Positions 9,859-19,534 of a stretch of 64,000 bases of DNA are shown in pieces. The stretch comes from Planctomyces sp. (GTDB lineage: Bacteria > Planctomycetota > Planctomycetia > Planctomycetales > Planctomycetaceae), in contig JAHBXW010000007.1 in the NCBI GenBank assembly GCA_019636235.1, forward strand, positions 124,001 through 188,000, written 5' to 3'. Under the pieces are notes generated by a model. The model saw nothing but the letters and a program-made list of their open reading frames with translations, was not told the DNA's origin and ran no database searches. Each line of letters starts with the position of its first letter. Positions within the stretch are counted from its first letter, which is position 1. A program made the position numbers and the translations under genes.

Positions 9859-10515
9859 TCAATCCCGGAGATCCAGCGTGCTCCACAGGCTCGGATCCGC
9901 ATGCACCGGAAACGGGAGTCCAACCGTCAGGTGCTGCGCGCCCAGTTCGGAGTCTTCCACGACCGCGTGGAAGCCCAGCCGCGGCTGCGATGCCGGATCG
10001 AAACCCGCGAGCGTCGCGGCCGGCAACCAGCATTCCACCAGGTAGCCGTCCTTCCGAACGGAAGAGCCGACGAGGATGTCGTCTGGATCGGGCAGTTTCG
10101 CGTCCTCCCGAGCCCGGGCCACAGGCGTCGGCACGACCAGCGCGCCGCGTCCATCATCCCCGCCGCCAAGCGGCAGCACCAGAAAGTGCTGGCAGTAACG
10201 GGTCGCGTGATGCACGCCCTTCGTGTCCCGCGTGTCGATCCAGACTCGCAGCCCGTCCGATCGATAGGGGTCGCGAACGTCGTAGAACACCGGCAGTTTC
10301 TTGCCTGTCACTTCGACGGCCAGACCCAGGCCGTCGCGGTTCCAGGCGACGCGAAGGTCCGCGAACGTGCTCGATTTCTCCAGCGTCGACGGTTCCAGAA
10401 GTCGACAGCTTGCGGGGAGCTTCAACCAGGGAAATGAGCGGCGCGGCAGGCCATCGACCCGCGGCACGGGGAGGGCGAACCGGAACAGGAACGGGGCGGG
10501 AAGGACGCTCGACAT
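9859..10515 (-). CDS. CBM9-like domain protein
   Basis: This is a 218-residue protein without a clear signal peptide. The central part (FADLRVAWNRDGLGLAVEV, then DGLRVWIDTRDTKGVHHATR, then DGYLVECWLPAATLAGFDP) has the beta-sandwich pattern of family 9 carbohydrate-binding or DOMON-like modules, here standing alone. I take the ATG at 10515 rather than 10590, because the extra upstream residues are Arg-rich and atypical. It starts 86 bp downstream of the FG-GAP gene on the same strand and may be co-transcribed. A ligand cannot be assigned. Confidence 0.7.
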   Translation of the reverse strand: MSSVLPAPFLFRFALPVPRVDGLPRRSFPWLKLPASCRLLEPSTLEKSSTFADLRVAWNRDGLGLAVEVTGKKLPVFYDVRDPYRSDGLRVWIDTRDTKGVHHATRYCQHFLVLPLGGGDDGRGALVVPTPVARAREDAKLPDPDDILVGSSVRKDGYLVECWLPAATLAGFDPASQPRLGFHAVVEDSELGAQHLTVGLPFPVHADPSLWSTLDLRD

Positions 10516-10601
10516 GGGACGCGGATCGCCGAAAGGAATGGTGGCGGCTCGGGCATGCCGCGGCGCCAGGCCCCGCCGGCCGCCAGACAACCGTCCGGAG
10601 A

Positions 10602-12455
10602 TCAGGGCTGAACGATGTGATGTTCGCGATCGACTTCAATGTCGCGGAGCGTCTGCTTCGAGCCGTCCGGCCACTGGATGTCGACGTGGTCGATGACGTC
10701 CGCCGCGCCCAGGCCGACGGTCACGGCCTTCTCGCTGGATGACAGGTAGCTCTTCGCCGCCGACACGAAATGCCTCAGGCGGCGGTCCTTCAGGTGCACA
10801 TCGATCCGCGCGCCGATCGCGTCGCGATTCGAACCCGTCCCCTCGAGCAGAAACCGCACCCAGTGATGGCCGAGGTCCTGATCGTTCCGGAGCAATCGCG
10901 GCTTCTGGCCGACCGTCGTGATCAACAGGTCCGGGTCGCCGTCGCCGTCGAAATCGGCGCACAGCGCCCCCCGCCCCACCAGCGGCCGCAGAAAATCGAG
11001 CCCGAGTTGTTCGGCGCCGAGCTGCACGAATTCCGTCGGACTCTCGGGGCCGGCGTTCCAGAACAGTTGCGGCGCCTGCTCGTAGGTCTGGCTGGCCTGC
11101 ACGAGCGCGATGTCGTCCTCGAGGTGTCCGTTGGCGTGAAAGATATCCGGCCGGCCGTCCAGATCGACGTCGACGAACAAGGTGCCGAAGCTCAGAAACA
11201 GCCGTGTCTCCGGTCCCAGGCCGGTGGCGACGGCTTCATCCTGGAACATCAGCGTGCCGGGCTGAGTGACGTACAGCGCGGACATCTCATTCGCGAAGTT
11301 GCCGATGACGACGCCCAGGCACTCATCCCCTTCGCGGAAGCAGCCGACGTCGATGCCCATCGCGCCGCGGGCGCCGGCCGTCTCGACATCGAAGGCGATG
11401 CTGGCCACGGCCCCGACTTCCTTGAACGTGCCATCCCGCTGGTTGTGGAACAGAAAGTTCTGCACGGTGTCGTTGGCCACGACGACGTCCATCCAGCCGT
11501 CGCCGTCGAAATCGGCGAAGACCAGGCCCAGCGACTTGGCCATGGGCGCGTTGCGGCGGGGCTCGTTGAGCTGGATGCCCGCCTCGGCTGAGACGTCAGT
11601 GAACCTGCCGTCGCCGTCGTTCCGGTACAGCGCGTTGTAGGTTCCCTCGAACTCCTGCGGACGGCCATAGGCGCGGCCGTGCCCGACCAGCCGGAAGTCC
11701 AGCCGCAGGTCGGTCTCCTTGTCCCACTTCACGTAATGGCAGACCCACAGGTCCAGGTCGCCGTCGTTGTCATAATCGAACCAGCCGCAACTGGTCGTCC
11801 AGTCGGTGTCCCTGCCGCCGATGCCGGCCTCCCCGGTGATATCGACGAACCGCCCGCCGTCGTTGCGGAACAGGCGCGATTGTCCCACCGCGGAAATGAA
11901 CAGGTCCGGGTCGCCGTCGTTGTCGAAGTCCCCCACGGCGCAGCCCATGCCATACAGCGTGATGTCCAGGCCGGCCTCGGCCGTCACGTCGGTGAACCGC
12001 AGTTCCCCGTCATTGCGATACAGCTTCAGCGTCGGGGGCGAAGCCGGCGCGGGCCGGCCGTCCCAGTCCCAGCGACGGGAGTTCACCAGCAGAATGTCGG
12101 GCCGGCCGTCGCCGTTGTAGTCCAGAACCGCGCAGCCGCCGCCCATCGTCTCCGGCAGCAGCTTTTCGCCGGCAGCGCCGTTCTCATGGACAAAGTCCAG
12201 GCCCGCCTGTTCCGTGACGTCCGTGAAGGCCACGGTCGGCAGATCCTGGGACGACTGCTCGCGCACGCGTCCGGCGGCGATTTCCGTCGGGGCCACGTCC
12301 GGTCGCGGCTCCGGCCGGCTGAGATACAGGACAGCGGCGGCGACCACGGCCGCCATGCTGAAGAACACGATGAAGGAGACTCGCAGCGCCTTGCCGATAA
12401 TGGCGTCGTCGCGTTCGACTTCTTCGTCTTCGAGCAACGGAGGGGCTTCAGACAT
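10602..12455 (-). CDS. FG-GAP/VCBS repeat protein with C-terminal ASPIC/UnbV domain
   Basis: This 617-residue exported protein is anchored by one N-terminal helix (about 25-46) after a short acidic cytoplasmic tail. At least six FG-GAP repeats with calcium-binding D-x-N/D-x-D-G signatures follow: DYNGDGRPD, DFDNDGDPD, DYDNDGDLD, DFDGDGWMD, DVDLDGRPD and DFDGDGDPD. The last 70 residues (GARIDVHLKDRRLRHFVSA, then VDIQWPDGSKQTL) are an ASPIC/UnbV domain. Such proteins form beta-propellers on the cell surface and are strongly expanded in planctomycetes; their precise role is unknown. The ribosome binding site is weak. Confidence 0.88.
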   Translation of the reverse strand: MSEAPPLLEDEEVERDDAIIGKALRVSFIVFFSMAAVVAAAVLYLSRPEPRPDVAPTEIAAGRVREQSSQDLPTVAFTDVTEQAGLDFVHENGAAGEKLLPETMGGGCAVLDYNGDGRPDILLVNSRRWDWDGRPAPASPPTLKLYRNDGELRFTDVTAEAGLDITLYGMGCAVGDFDNDGDPDLFISAVGQSRLFRNDGGRFVDITGEAGIGGRDTDWTTSCGWFDYDNDGDLDLWVCHYVKWDKETDLRLDFRLVGHGRAYGRPQEFEGTYNALYRNDGDGRFTDVSAEAGIQLNEPRRNAPMAKSLGLVFADFDGDGWMDVVVANDTVQNFLFHNQRDGTFKEVGAVASIAFDVETAGARGAMGIDVGCFREGDECLGVVIGNFANEMSALYVTQPGTLMFQDEAVATGLGPETRLFLSFGTLFVDVDLDGRPDIFHANGHLEDDIALVQASQTYEQAPQLFWNAGPESPTEFVQLGAEQLGLDFLRPLVGRGALCADFDGDGDPDLLITTVGQKPRLLRNDQDLGHHWVRFLLEGTGSNRDAIGARIDVHLKDRRLRHFVSAAKSYLSSSEKAVTVGLGAADVIDHVDIQWPDGSKQTLRDIEVDREHHIVQP

Positions 12456-12494
12456 GGAATGCGGGCCGGGGCCGTCGCGCCCTGGCGGAACGGG

Positions 12495-12536
12495 AAAACG
12501 AAAACAACCTCGCCGGTCAAGTCTACCGGCGAGGTT
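12495..12536 (-). terminator. Intrinsic terminator of the tad-like operon
   Basis: A perfect 12-bp stem, AACCTCGCCGGT (12506-12517) against ACCGGCGAGGTT (12525-12536), has a 7-nt loop and on the minus strand is followed by GTTTTCGTTTTCCC. It lies 70 bp after the TadE stop and just before the FG-GAP gene. Confidence 0.85.
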
Positions 12537-12605
12537 GCAAAGTCAACAGCGCGGCCTGCTGAGCGCCCGGGGAGGGCGAACCGCTGGCGGCATCCCGAGC
12601 GCGGG

Positions 12606-13049
12606 TCACTCGTGCCGCATCGCGGCCTGCCCCCTGAGCTTGGAGCCGGTCAGGAATTTGGTCGGGATCAGCGTCACGTCGGAGACGTTCACGGTCACCT
12701 CGACTTCGCACATGTCGCGCTTTTCGGCGGCGGACAGTTGGGCGCCAGTGACGTTGTTCACGCTGATGACCGTCGTCACTTTGCCGGGCGCGACGCCGAC
12801 CGAGTCAGCGACGAGCTGCTTGACCTTGTCAGTGACGGCGGCGTTCGTGGAGCCGGCCGTGATGGCTGTGCGGGCGCCCTCTCGAGCGGCGTTCGTCAGG
12901 AGCTGGGCGACCATGAAGGCCCGCCCGAACTCGATGACGCCCATCACGACCATCAGGAACAGCGGCAGGACGAGCGCCGTTTCGACGACGGCGGCGCCGC
13001 GGCGGCGGTCCGGCGTCGAGGCTCTGCGGCGGAGAAAGGGAGAGTGCAT
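12606..13049 (-). CDS. tadE: TadE-like pseudopilin
   Basis: This 147-residue protein has the TadE pattern: a basic N-terminus, then GAAVVETALVLPLFLMVVMG with the conserved Glu after the small-residue stretch, a single membrane helix, and NAAREGARTAI. TadE-type proteins are minor pseudopilins of tight-adherence (Flp) pili, processed by TadV-like peptidases. The ATG at 13049 has little Shine-Dalgarno support, but homology fixes the start. It follows the TadG-like gene by 50 bp. No TadA ATPase, RcpC or secretin gene is in the window. Confidence 0.85.
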   Translation of the reverse strand: MHSPFLRRRASTPDRRRGAAVVETALVLPLFLMVVMGVIEFGRAFMVAQLLTNAAREGARTAITAGSTNAAVTDKVKQLVADSVGVAPGKVTTVISVNNVTGAQLSAAEKRDMCEVEVTVNVSDVTLIPTKFLTGSKLRGQAAMRHE

Positions 13050-13099
13050 GGAGTTCTCGTATGTCGGGGGCTTGCGCCCGGGGCGATGCGGGATGGCGT

Positions 13100-14317
13100 T
13101 CACGGGACCAGGCTGGCGGGGCCGAACATGGTGTCGGCGCGGATCTCGGCCGTGCCCGTGACGAACGAGGGGTCCGTCATCGGAGCGGGCTGGATGACCA
13201 CGCGCTTGCTGGTGGGCTTGCCGGTCAACTGCACGAACATGATCCGCACGCCGACGAACTTCACGATGGTGTACATCGCGTTGTTCCCGGGGCCGGACAC
13301 CTGCGAGAAGATGGGAATGGCGCGGGGCTGGCCCTTGATGGCCTCCAGCTCGTCCTTGATGCCGGCGCTCAGGCCGGTGTCGCCGTTGAGGACGATCGGG
13401 CCGTTGTCCCAGCGGAGTTCGACCCCCTGCGCCTTCAGCGAGTCCAGGTCCGACTGATTGATCCCGTACAGGATCTGCCGGGAGATGTCGGCCGTGCTGT
13501 TGTTCATGGGGCCGATGTCGACGGTGCCGCGGTTGCCGGGGGGCAGCAGGTTGCTGCCGGTCGGGTACAGGCTGACCTCGCGGATGCCGTCCCCTCCAGC
13601 GGTCACTGCGCCGGTTTGGGTGTTGAACGTGAACTCGTCGTCGCCGATGTTGTGATCGATGAGGTTGGTCCAGGTTTCGACGTCGAGCGCGATCGGCAGG
13701 ATGCCGATGTTCAGTCCGCTGTTGGCTTCGATCTTGAAGCCGACCGCCGGGAGGAGCGCGGCCGTCGAGGTGATGCTCGTGCCGGCCCGTTTCGAGCCGA
13801 TGACGGGGGCGAAGAACAGGTCCAGCGGGCCGTCCCCGGATGAGCTGGGGACGCCGTCGTTGATGACATCGCGGCGGAGGCTGACCTCGGCCAGGTTGTA
13901 GGGCTGCTGGTCCCAGACTTTCGTCCATTCGCCGGCGTCGCCGTCCCACAGGTAGCGGCCGAAGCGGACGTCGCGGGCGGTGTCGATGACCGTGGACTGC
14001 AAGCCTCCGGCTTCGTTCGCATGCGCGACCTGCTGGGCGGCGAGCCGGCCGTTGGCGGCGCCGCCGGCCTGCGTCACGAGCGCCCCCGTGCCATAGGCGT
14101 CGACGAGTTCATTGGCGGCGGCCAGCGCGGAGCCGTCCGCCGTCTTGCTGAGTTCGGCGCGGGTCAGCGTGATGTAGCCCACGTCCACCACGAACGCGGC
14201 GAACGCGAACAGCGCGACTAGCAGCGCCGCCGCCAGCACGAGCACCCCGCCGCGGCGGGTCTGTTCGGCCGTCCGGCGGCGCGCAGCACGGGTCAATCTG
14301 TCAGTTGCGGAACGCAT
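13100..14317 (-). CDS. tadG: TadG-like Flp pilus assembly protein
   Basis: This 405-residue protein opens with the TadG N-terminal domain: a basic leader ending RRGGVLVLAAALLVALFAFA, one membrane helix, and the conserved AFVVDVGYITLTRAELSKTADGS-type segment followed by alanine-rich residues. The rest is a large extracytoplasmic region without recognisable catalytic motifs. Members of this family are membrane-anchored factors of the tight-adherence secretion apparatus. It sits in a three-gene minus-strand operon between a secreted protein and TadE. Confidence 0.83.
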   Translation of the reverse strand: MRSATDRLTRAARRRTAEQTRRGGVLVLAAALLVALFAFAAFVVDVGYITLTRAELSKTADGSALAAANELVDAYGTGALVTQAGGAANGRLAAQQVAHANEAGGLQSTVIDTARDVRFGRYLWDGDAGEWTKVWDQQPYNLAEVSLRRDVINDGVPSSSGDGPLDLFFAPVIGSKRAGTSITSTAALLPAVGFKIEANSGLNIGILPIALDVETWTNLIDHNIGDDEFTFNTQTGAVTAGGDGIREVSLYPTGSNLLPPGNRGTVDIGPMNNSTADISRQILYGINQSDLDSLKAQGVELRWDNGPIVLNGDTGLSAGIKDELEAIKGQPRAIPIFSQVSGPGNNAMYTIVKFVGVRIMFVQLTGKPTSKRVVIQPAPMTDPSFVTGTAEIRADTMFGPASLVP

Positions 14318-14365
14318 GGGACCGTCCTGAATAATCCGGGAGAAGAGGCGACTGGAGCCGCTGGC

Positions 14366-15052
14366 TCACTGAGCCAACTGGTGAATGACGCGCTCCGTCG
14401 CGTCCTCGGCGAGAACCTGTCCGTCGCCGTCGAGATAGCGGATCGCCGTGCGGGAGAACTTCGGAACCCGATTCGCCCCCCAACCGCAGCGCGAGTGGTT
14501 CACCGAGTAGTCCGCGTCGAACCCGTTCAGGTTGGCCTGCTGCGTCGTCACCGCCAGCCGCAGGTAACTCTCTCCTCCGAACTCGCCGAACGACTGCGAG
14601 TTCCCGTTCAGGACCTCCATCGTGATTTTGGCGCCCTGCACGCGGGTCACGGTTGTGAACGTGATCGTCTCGTTGGAGACGTGCAGTTCCGCCGGATGGT
14701 GCTGATTCTTGTATCCCACGAGCTCCTCTCCCCACCAGCACTGCAGCTGCATGCCGCCTTCAACGAAGTCCGGCTGCGTCGAGTGGTTGACTTCGAAGAC
14801 CGCGTGCGTGCCAGTTGCGGGATCGGCCGGGCCGAACACGATCGTGAACTGCGGAGAGTCGCTGTCCGGAGAGGGGTTGGCGATCTGAATGCGCCAGTCC
14901 TCCTCCACCTGCTGGACATCGCCAACGATCGGCGGCGCCGCGGGAGAGGGCGTGAGCAGGAACAGGCCCAGCACGAGGGCCACGCAGGGCGCGACGCGGC
15001 GCGCCGCGGAACGGCTGCGAACGGCGCGCAGCCGCGACAGCAGGGCTTTCAT
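14366..15052 (-). CDS. Secreted protein of the tad-like operon, unknown function
   Basis: This protein of 228 residues has a long Arg-rich N-terminus, a hydrophobic segment VAPCVALVLGLFLLTPSPAA typical of a signal peptide with an Ala-rich cleavage region, then a mature beta-rich domain (IVFGPADPATGTHAVFEVN, ELHVSNETITFTTVTRV). I recognise no family. I prefer the ATG at 15052, after a GGGGA stretch, to the ORF-opening ATG at 15211, because the intervening residues look non-coding. It is the first gene of the TadG/TadE unit, 48 bp upstream of TadG, so a role in surface assembly is plausible. Confidence 0.65.
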   Translation of the reverse strand: MKALLSRLRAVRSRSAARRVAPCVALVLGLFLLTPSPAAPPIVGDVQQVEEDWRIQIANPSPDSDSPQFTIVFGPADPATGTHAVFEVNHSTQPDFVEGGMQLQCWWGEELVGYKNQHHPAELHVSNETITFTTVTRVQGAKITMEVLNGNSQSFGEFGGESYLRLAVTTQQANLNGFDADYSVNHSRCGWGANRVPKFSRTAIRYLDGDGQVLAEDATERVIHQLAQ

Positions 15053-15514
15053 CGAGAAGTCCCCATCATGAAGGTTTCGGCAACCTGGCGGTCTCGGGCG
15101 AGACCCATGGTTTTGCGTCCCCGCCTCGCAGCGGGTTTGCCTTTGTCGGTCCTTCGGAACGGGCTCCGCGGTGCGGGTTGGCCATTCCGGACAGGGCCGG
15201 CATTCAGACACGCCGCGACGATGCGCAGGGTCCGAACCTGTGAACTCTGGTTCGCGAAATCCAAGGCTGTCGGAGGAAATTCGAAAATCAGTGAGAATCT
15301 CGCGTGGAAATCCGGAAACGTGCTTGCCATTGCGCAGATTGCTGTTGCGGAAACAGCACGCTCCCAGGTTCAGGAAACAACGATCGCGGCGAAACGACTC
15401 CGCTGGCGGCGATCCGCGCGGAGCGATATCGTTCAGAATCGGGAGTTTCCCGCCGAACGACGTTCAGATTCCGCGCGCTGGCCAGATCGGCGCCCACGAC
15501 GAGATCGCTCTGAA
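15053..15514. other. Divergent intergenic region with a short hairpin
   Basis: No gene is supported. The region separates the leftward tad-like operon from the rightward ferredoxin gene and must hold both promoters. A 7-bp inverted repeat, TGCTGTT (15340-15346) and AACAGCA (15352-15358), with a 5-nt loop is the only structure I see; it lacks a T run and could be an operator or RNA hairpin. Confidence 0.35.
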
Positions 15515-16135
15515 ATGACCATCGCCGTCGATGACTACTTCCGCACTCGCAAGGACGATCGGAAGAAGGAAACCCGCTACCTCAACGTCATCAACAAGGA
15601 CTCCTGCACCAGCTGCCAGTCCTGCGCCACCGTCTGCCCGGTCGACTGCATCTACGAGGTGCCCAGCCCCATTCCCGGGCAGAGCTACCACCAGATCGAC
15701 ACGTCCCGCTGCATCGGCTGCCAGATGTGCTATCGCTCGCCGAACGACAGCTCCGCGCACTACACGCTGACGATCTGCCCGTGGAACGCCATCGATATGC
15801 TCCACAATCCGAACGTCAGCCCGGACGCAGTCTCGGTCCTCGCGCCGTACTGGCAGGCGGACGACCGGCAGCTCCCCTGGGCCAAGCTCGAGGAATACGG
15901 CTACCAGATCTTCATCGACGGCCAGGTGTTTCTGCCGACCGGTCGGCAGGATCTGATCGACATCCTGATGTGGTTCACCCGGCCCGACTGGCTGTACAGC
16001 GAAGACGGCGAGACGGTGCCCATCGCGAGGATCGCTTCGAAGGATGAATTCCGCGTCGAGTTCGCCGCCACGCCCGAAGGCCGCGAACTCCTCGACTGCA
16101 TCTTCCCGGACTGGAAGCGGATCTTCATGGACTGA
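15515..16135 (+). CDS. Dicluster 4Fe-4S ferredoxin-like protein
   Basis: This 206-residue protein carries two iron-sulfur motifs. The first is C31, C34, C37 and C41 followed by Pro. The second uses C66, C69 and C72, with C88-Pro after an enlarged insertion (YRSPNDSSAHYTLTICP). The remaining 115 residues have no cofactor motif. It is probably a cytosolic electron carrier or the small subunit of a redox complex, but no oxidoreductase lies nearby. The insertion between the third and fourth cysteines of the second cluster is unusual for bacterial 2[4Fe-4S] ferredoxins. A terminator follows directly. Confidence 0.82.
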   Translation: MTIAVDDYFRTRKDDRKKETRYLNVINKDSCTSCQSCATVCPVDCIYEVPSPIPGQSYHQIDTSRCIGCQMCYRSPNDSSAHYTLTICPWNAIDMLHNPNVSPDAVSVLAPYWQADDRQLPWAKLEEYGYQIFIDGQVFLPTGRQDLIDILMWFTRPDWLYSEDGETVPIARIASKDEFRVEFAATPEGRELLDCIFPDWKRIFMD

Positions 16136-16152
16136 TCCGCCGCGAACATTTC

Positions 16153-16187
16153 AGGCTTCGGGCGCCGCGCGTCCGGAGCCTTTTTTG
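16153..16187 (+). terminator. Intrinsic terminator of the ferredoxin gene
   Basis: AGGCTTCGG (16153-16161) pairs with CCGGAGCCT (16173-16181) with one G-U pair, and six T residues follow. It lies 18 bp after the stop codon. Confidence 0.85.
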
Positions 16188-16216
16188 ATGCGCGGTCCGG
16201 TGCCTGTCCTGCGGCG

Positions 16217-17827
16217 TCACCCGCCGGAGGCTTCGCCGCGCAGAATCTTCGCGACGTGCAGGTGCAGCGCCAGCGTGCCCACCGCGGCGATCGAGGCCTG
16301 CGTGAAGAATACGCACCACACCGTGCTGTTGCTTTGCATCCGGAACGTCTCCAGACAGCAGAAGAACCCCGCGAACGTCACGAACATCCACAGACTGGCC
16401 GCCAGCACCACTCCCAGCCAGGGGTTCGTCTTCAGCGAGAAAAATGTCGTCAGGAACAGCGCGAACACGGTCGTGCTGGCGATGTAGACGCCGCACATCG
16501 TGAAGTTGTGCGGCTCGCGGCCGAACTCGACGAGGAAATCGTCCCACTCGGACAGCATCAGCAGCAGTCCGAGCATGAAGGCGCCCAGGTACGGCAGGAG
16601 CGCCAGCAGACAGCCTCGGATTTTCGAGACCGTCAGGAAGCCCAGGTCCCTCGGCAGCATTCGCAGAGTGTCCCAGGTCTGCTCCCTGATCTCCCGCTGA
16701 AAGACATGGCCCGCGAGGTACAGGGCCTCGAGTGCGGCCAGGCAAAGCGTCCAGATGACCAGCGGCCCGCCCACATCGTACGCCCAGGGATCGTATCCCG
16801 CCCAGGGCGTCCGGCCGCCCCAGCGCACCGCGGACACGCCGATCTGAAAGAGCAGGATCGCCCCCAGCCCCAGCACGCGGATCCATTGCCGCCGCCCGCC
16901 TCCCGCGAACTGCTGAAAGTCCTTCCAGGCGATCGCGTTGCCGTCGAATCGCTGCGGCGCCCGACGACGCCGACCCGGGCGACGTCCGGAAATCCGCTGC
17001 CACAGACGCAGCTTTTCCCACCAGCGGCTCTTCCCGGAATCGCTCGCGTCGTACGTGTTGCACACGTCAAACAGCAACCACGACAGCCCGAACAGCACTC
17101 CAGCGGCCAACAGGCTGAGCGCCGCCTGCCGGGTCACCAACCCGCCCGGGTAGCCGGGCGACAGCGTCCAGGCCAGCTGCGCCGGCGCGAAACACCGCGA
17201 CAGCGACGCGAACCAGGGAGCGGCCGCCGTCGTGAGGCCCAACCGGTCGAACTCCCGGGCGATCTGCTCCAGAAACGGCGGTCCGACCATCAGGCCGAAG
17301 ATCATGACCATCGCACACACCGCCGCCGGGCCGGTCGTCCGGAAGATCACCGAGCACAACGTCCCGATCTGCGAAACCAGCGCCAGATGCGACATCAGCA
17401 CGACCGCCGCGGCGGCCACCTGCATCGGCGTCAAGCCCCCCAGCGTCACCGCCAGCCACCAGTACGGCAAGGTGATCGCCAGCAGCATCAGCAACAGGCT
17501 CAGCCGCCCGATGGACTTGCCGATCAGCAGCGTGCCCGGCCCCACCCCCGCCATCCGCAGCAACCCCAGCGTCTGCTGCTCCTTCTCCTCCGTGATCACG
17601 GACGAGAAGTAGAACGCGCCGGCCAGCGACAGCAGGATCAGGCTGATCCACGCGATGACGCTGAAGAACTCCAGACCGGCCGCCCCCCGCCACCTCATCT
17701 CCTGGTGGATGATGAACAGCACCCACAGCACTGCGGCGGCGACCGCTCCGCGAAGGAGATGTGTGCGGACTTGCCGCACGTCAACGCGGAATGTCTGGTT
17801 CAGCAGGGCGAGCGTTTTGACGAGCAC
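16217..17827 (-). CDS. ABC-2 type transporter permease
   Basis: This is an integral membrane protein of 536 residues with about twelve hydrophobic helices in two similar halves, separated by an Arg-rich cytoplasmic loop (about 265-290, RRPGRRRRAP). The segment SSVITEEKEQQTLGLLRMAG in the first half and QREIREQTWDTLRML in the second are the coupling-type motif of ABC-2 permeases. It would need a separate ATPase; none is adjacent. The substrate is unknown, though similar planctomycete proteins belong to export systems. It ends convergently with the ferredoxin gene. Confidence 0.78.
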   Translation of the reverse strand: MLVKTLALLNQTFRVDVRQVRTHLLRGAVAAAVLWVLFIIHQEMRWRGAAGLEFFSVIAWISLILLSLAGAFYFSSVITEEKEQQTLGLLRMAGVGPGTLLIGKSIGRLSLLLMLLAITLPYWWLAVTLGGLTPMQVAAAAVVLMSHLALVSQIGTLCSVIFRTTGPAAVCAMVMIFGLMVGPPFLEQIAREFDRLGLTTAAAPWFASLSRCFAPAQLAWTLSPGYPGGLVTRQAALSLLAAGVLFGLSWLLFDVCNTYDASDSGKSRWWEKLRLWQRISGRRPGRRRRAPQRFDGNAIAWKDFQQFAGGGRRQWIRVLGLGAILLFQIGVSAVRWGGRTPWAGYDPWAYDVGGPLVIWTLCLAALEALYLAGHVFQREIREQTWDTLRMLPRDLGFLTVSKIRGCLLALLPYLGAFMLGLLLMLSEWDDFLVEFGREPHNFTMCGVYIASTTVFALFLTTFFSLKTNPWLGVVLAASLWMFVTFAGFFCCLETFRMQSNSTVWCVFFTQASIAAVGTLALHLHVAKILRGEASGG

Positions 17828-18059
17828 GGGCGAAAACGCTCTCCATCGGGTCGCAGCGGCGGAAGGTCCCGGCGTGCACAGGCACTCTCCCAGGGGCGCA
17901 TCGAAGCCGCGTCATTCAACCAATCCCCTGGACTTTGCACAATTGACCGGCCGGCGGGCGGCGGCGTCCGCTGGGATTCCTCCCGGCATTCGTCGCCGCC
18001 GCAGAAACATTCGCCGGCTTTTTCAAAAACAACCCTCAATCGCCTGTGCCGCTCCGGGC

Positions 18060-19415
18060 TCATCGCCGCTCGTTCCAGTCGTCCGAGACTCCAAACGCCT
18101 GGAAGACGCGACCGGCCACATCGACGTCGCGCAAGCCGTCCGCTGCGCCTCCCAGCAGCGCGCCGTCCGACGAAACCAGAACCCCCGTCAGCGCCGCATC
18201 GTGCGACGTCAGCCCATGCGATCCCTTCACGAGCGTCGCGTCCAGCGGCGTCCGCTTCGACGGCATGTCGATGAACATCTCCACCGGGTCGTACCCCGGC
18301 TTGCGATGGATGTCGACCGTCCGCGCGAAGCCCGGCGCCCGCGCATCGTCCAGCCACCAGTAGTACGCGAACCACGCGTCCGGATGCGCCGTGATGACGA
18401 TCTCTCCCGAACGCGGATGGTTCAGCCCCACCCGGCCCCGCTCGTCTCCCACCAGCACTTCGGCCACCGTCGGGTCGCTCCGCAGCGCGGCCGCGGCGCG
18501 GGGCACATCGGCCGCGTCCCGGACGTACACATGCGCAAACTGATGGTCGACCATCGCGAACGCGCGGCACTCGGCCGGCGCGAGCAGCTCGGCGCCCGCG
18601 TCTTCCTTCGGTGAGAACAGGCCCGCCTCGCGCAGCACCCGGTTCGGATACCCGACGCGCGACACCGGCGTGATCACATATTCGCTGGCGGCCAGCCAGG
18701 TCACGTCGTCGATGCCGGCGGCGGCGAAACCGTCGACCAGCGCGCCGATCGCCAGATCGAGCTCCGCCAGCGCGGTCAGCGCCTGCGTGCTGTCCGGGCC
18801 GAACTTCTGCGCAGCGTAATCCAGGTGCGGCAGATAGATGTAGCTGAACCGCGGCCGCTGCACGTGCGCCGACTGGACGAACGAGTCCACGATCCAGGCC
18901 GTCGACTTGATGCTCGACAACGGCCCCCAGAAGTTCATCAGGGGAAAGTGCCCCAGGGAGTCGCGGAGCGTGCCGTACATCTCGGTCGGCACGGTGTAGC
19001 ACCACAACGACTCGCTGCCGTCAGGGTTATGGATCGGCGCGGGCGTGCAGATGAAGTCCGCTTTCGCCCCTTTCGACAGCAGCGGGAACCAGACGGCTGA
19101 CGTGATGGAAGAATCGCGCTGTTTGAGCGTCTCCCAGAGCTGCGGAGCCTCGACCGCCGAATTCCAGGCGGTCCACATTTCGACCTGCCCTTTCTCGCGC
19201 CAGTGGAACCCGTTGGCGATCACGCCGTGCTGCTCGGGACCGACGCCGGTCGTCAGATTGACCTGCACCGGGCAGGTGACGGCCGGAAACGACGGACGCA
19301 GCGGAACGGAATCGCCCCGGCGGGCCAGCCCCTGCAGACGCGGCATCGAGCCCACGTCGCCGGCGCGGAGTCCGGGAATGGAAAGCAGCACAACAGTCCG
19401 GGGCATCGCAGTCAT
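18060..19415 (-). CDS. Type I phosphodiesterase/nucleotide pyrophosphatase-like protein
   Basis: This 451-residue member of the alkaline phosphatase superfamily has the nucleophile region [11 protein letters not shown], with Thr as likely nucleophile, then [32 protein letters not shown] with a metal-ligand Asp, and [10 protein letters not shown] near the C-terminus. No signal peptide is evident, so the enzyme is probably cytosolic. It should hydrolyse a phosphodiester or nucleotide-type substrate whose identity the sequence does not show. It is divergent from the RNA methyltransferase gene. Confidence 0.82.
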   Translation of the reverse strand: MTAMPRTVVLLSIPGLRAGDVGSMPRLQGLARRGDSVPLRPSFPAVTCPVQVNLTTGVGPEQHGVIANGFHWREKGQVEMWTAWNSAVEAPQLWETLKQRDSSITSAVWFPLLSKGAKADFICTPAPIHNPDGSESLWCYTVPTEMYGTLRDSLGHFPLMNFWGPLSSIKSTAWIVDSFVQSAHVQRPRFSYIYLPHLDYAAQKFGPDSTQALTALAELDLAIGALVDGFAAAGIDDVTWLAASEYVITPVSRVGYPNRVLREAGLFSPKEDAGAELLAPAECRAFAMVDHQFAHVYVRDAADVPRAAAALRSDPTVAEVLVGDERGRVGLNHPRSGEIVITAHPDAWFAYYWWLDDARAPGFARTVDIHRKPGYDPVEMFIDMPSKRTPLDATLVKGSHGLTSHDAALTGVLVSSDGALLGGAADGLRDVDVAGRVFQAFGVSDDWNERR

Positions 19416-19534
19416 CCAGGCGGCGGGTCGAACGGAAACAGGTCACAGGTCAACAGCATTGGGCCAGCGTATGCCGCGCGGACGGATTTCGCACGGCCGG
19501 CGAGTCGCGTGTCCCCGCGCGGCCCGCTGATATC

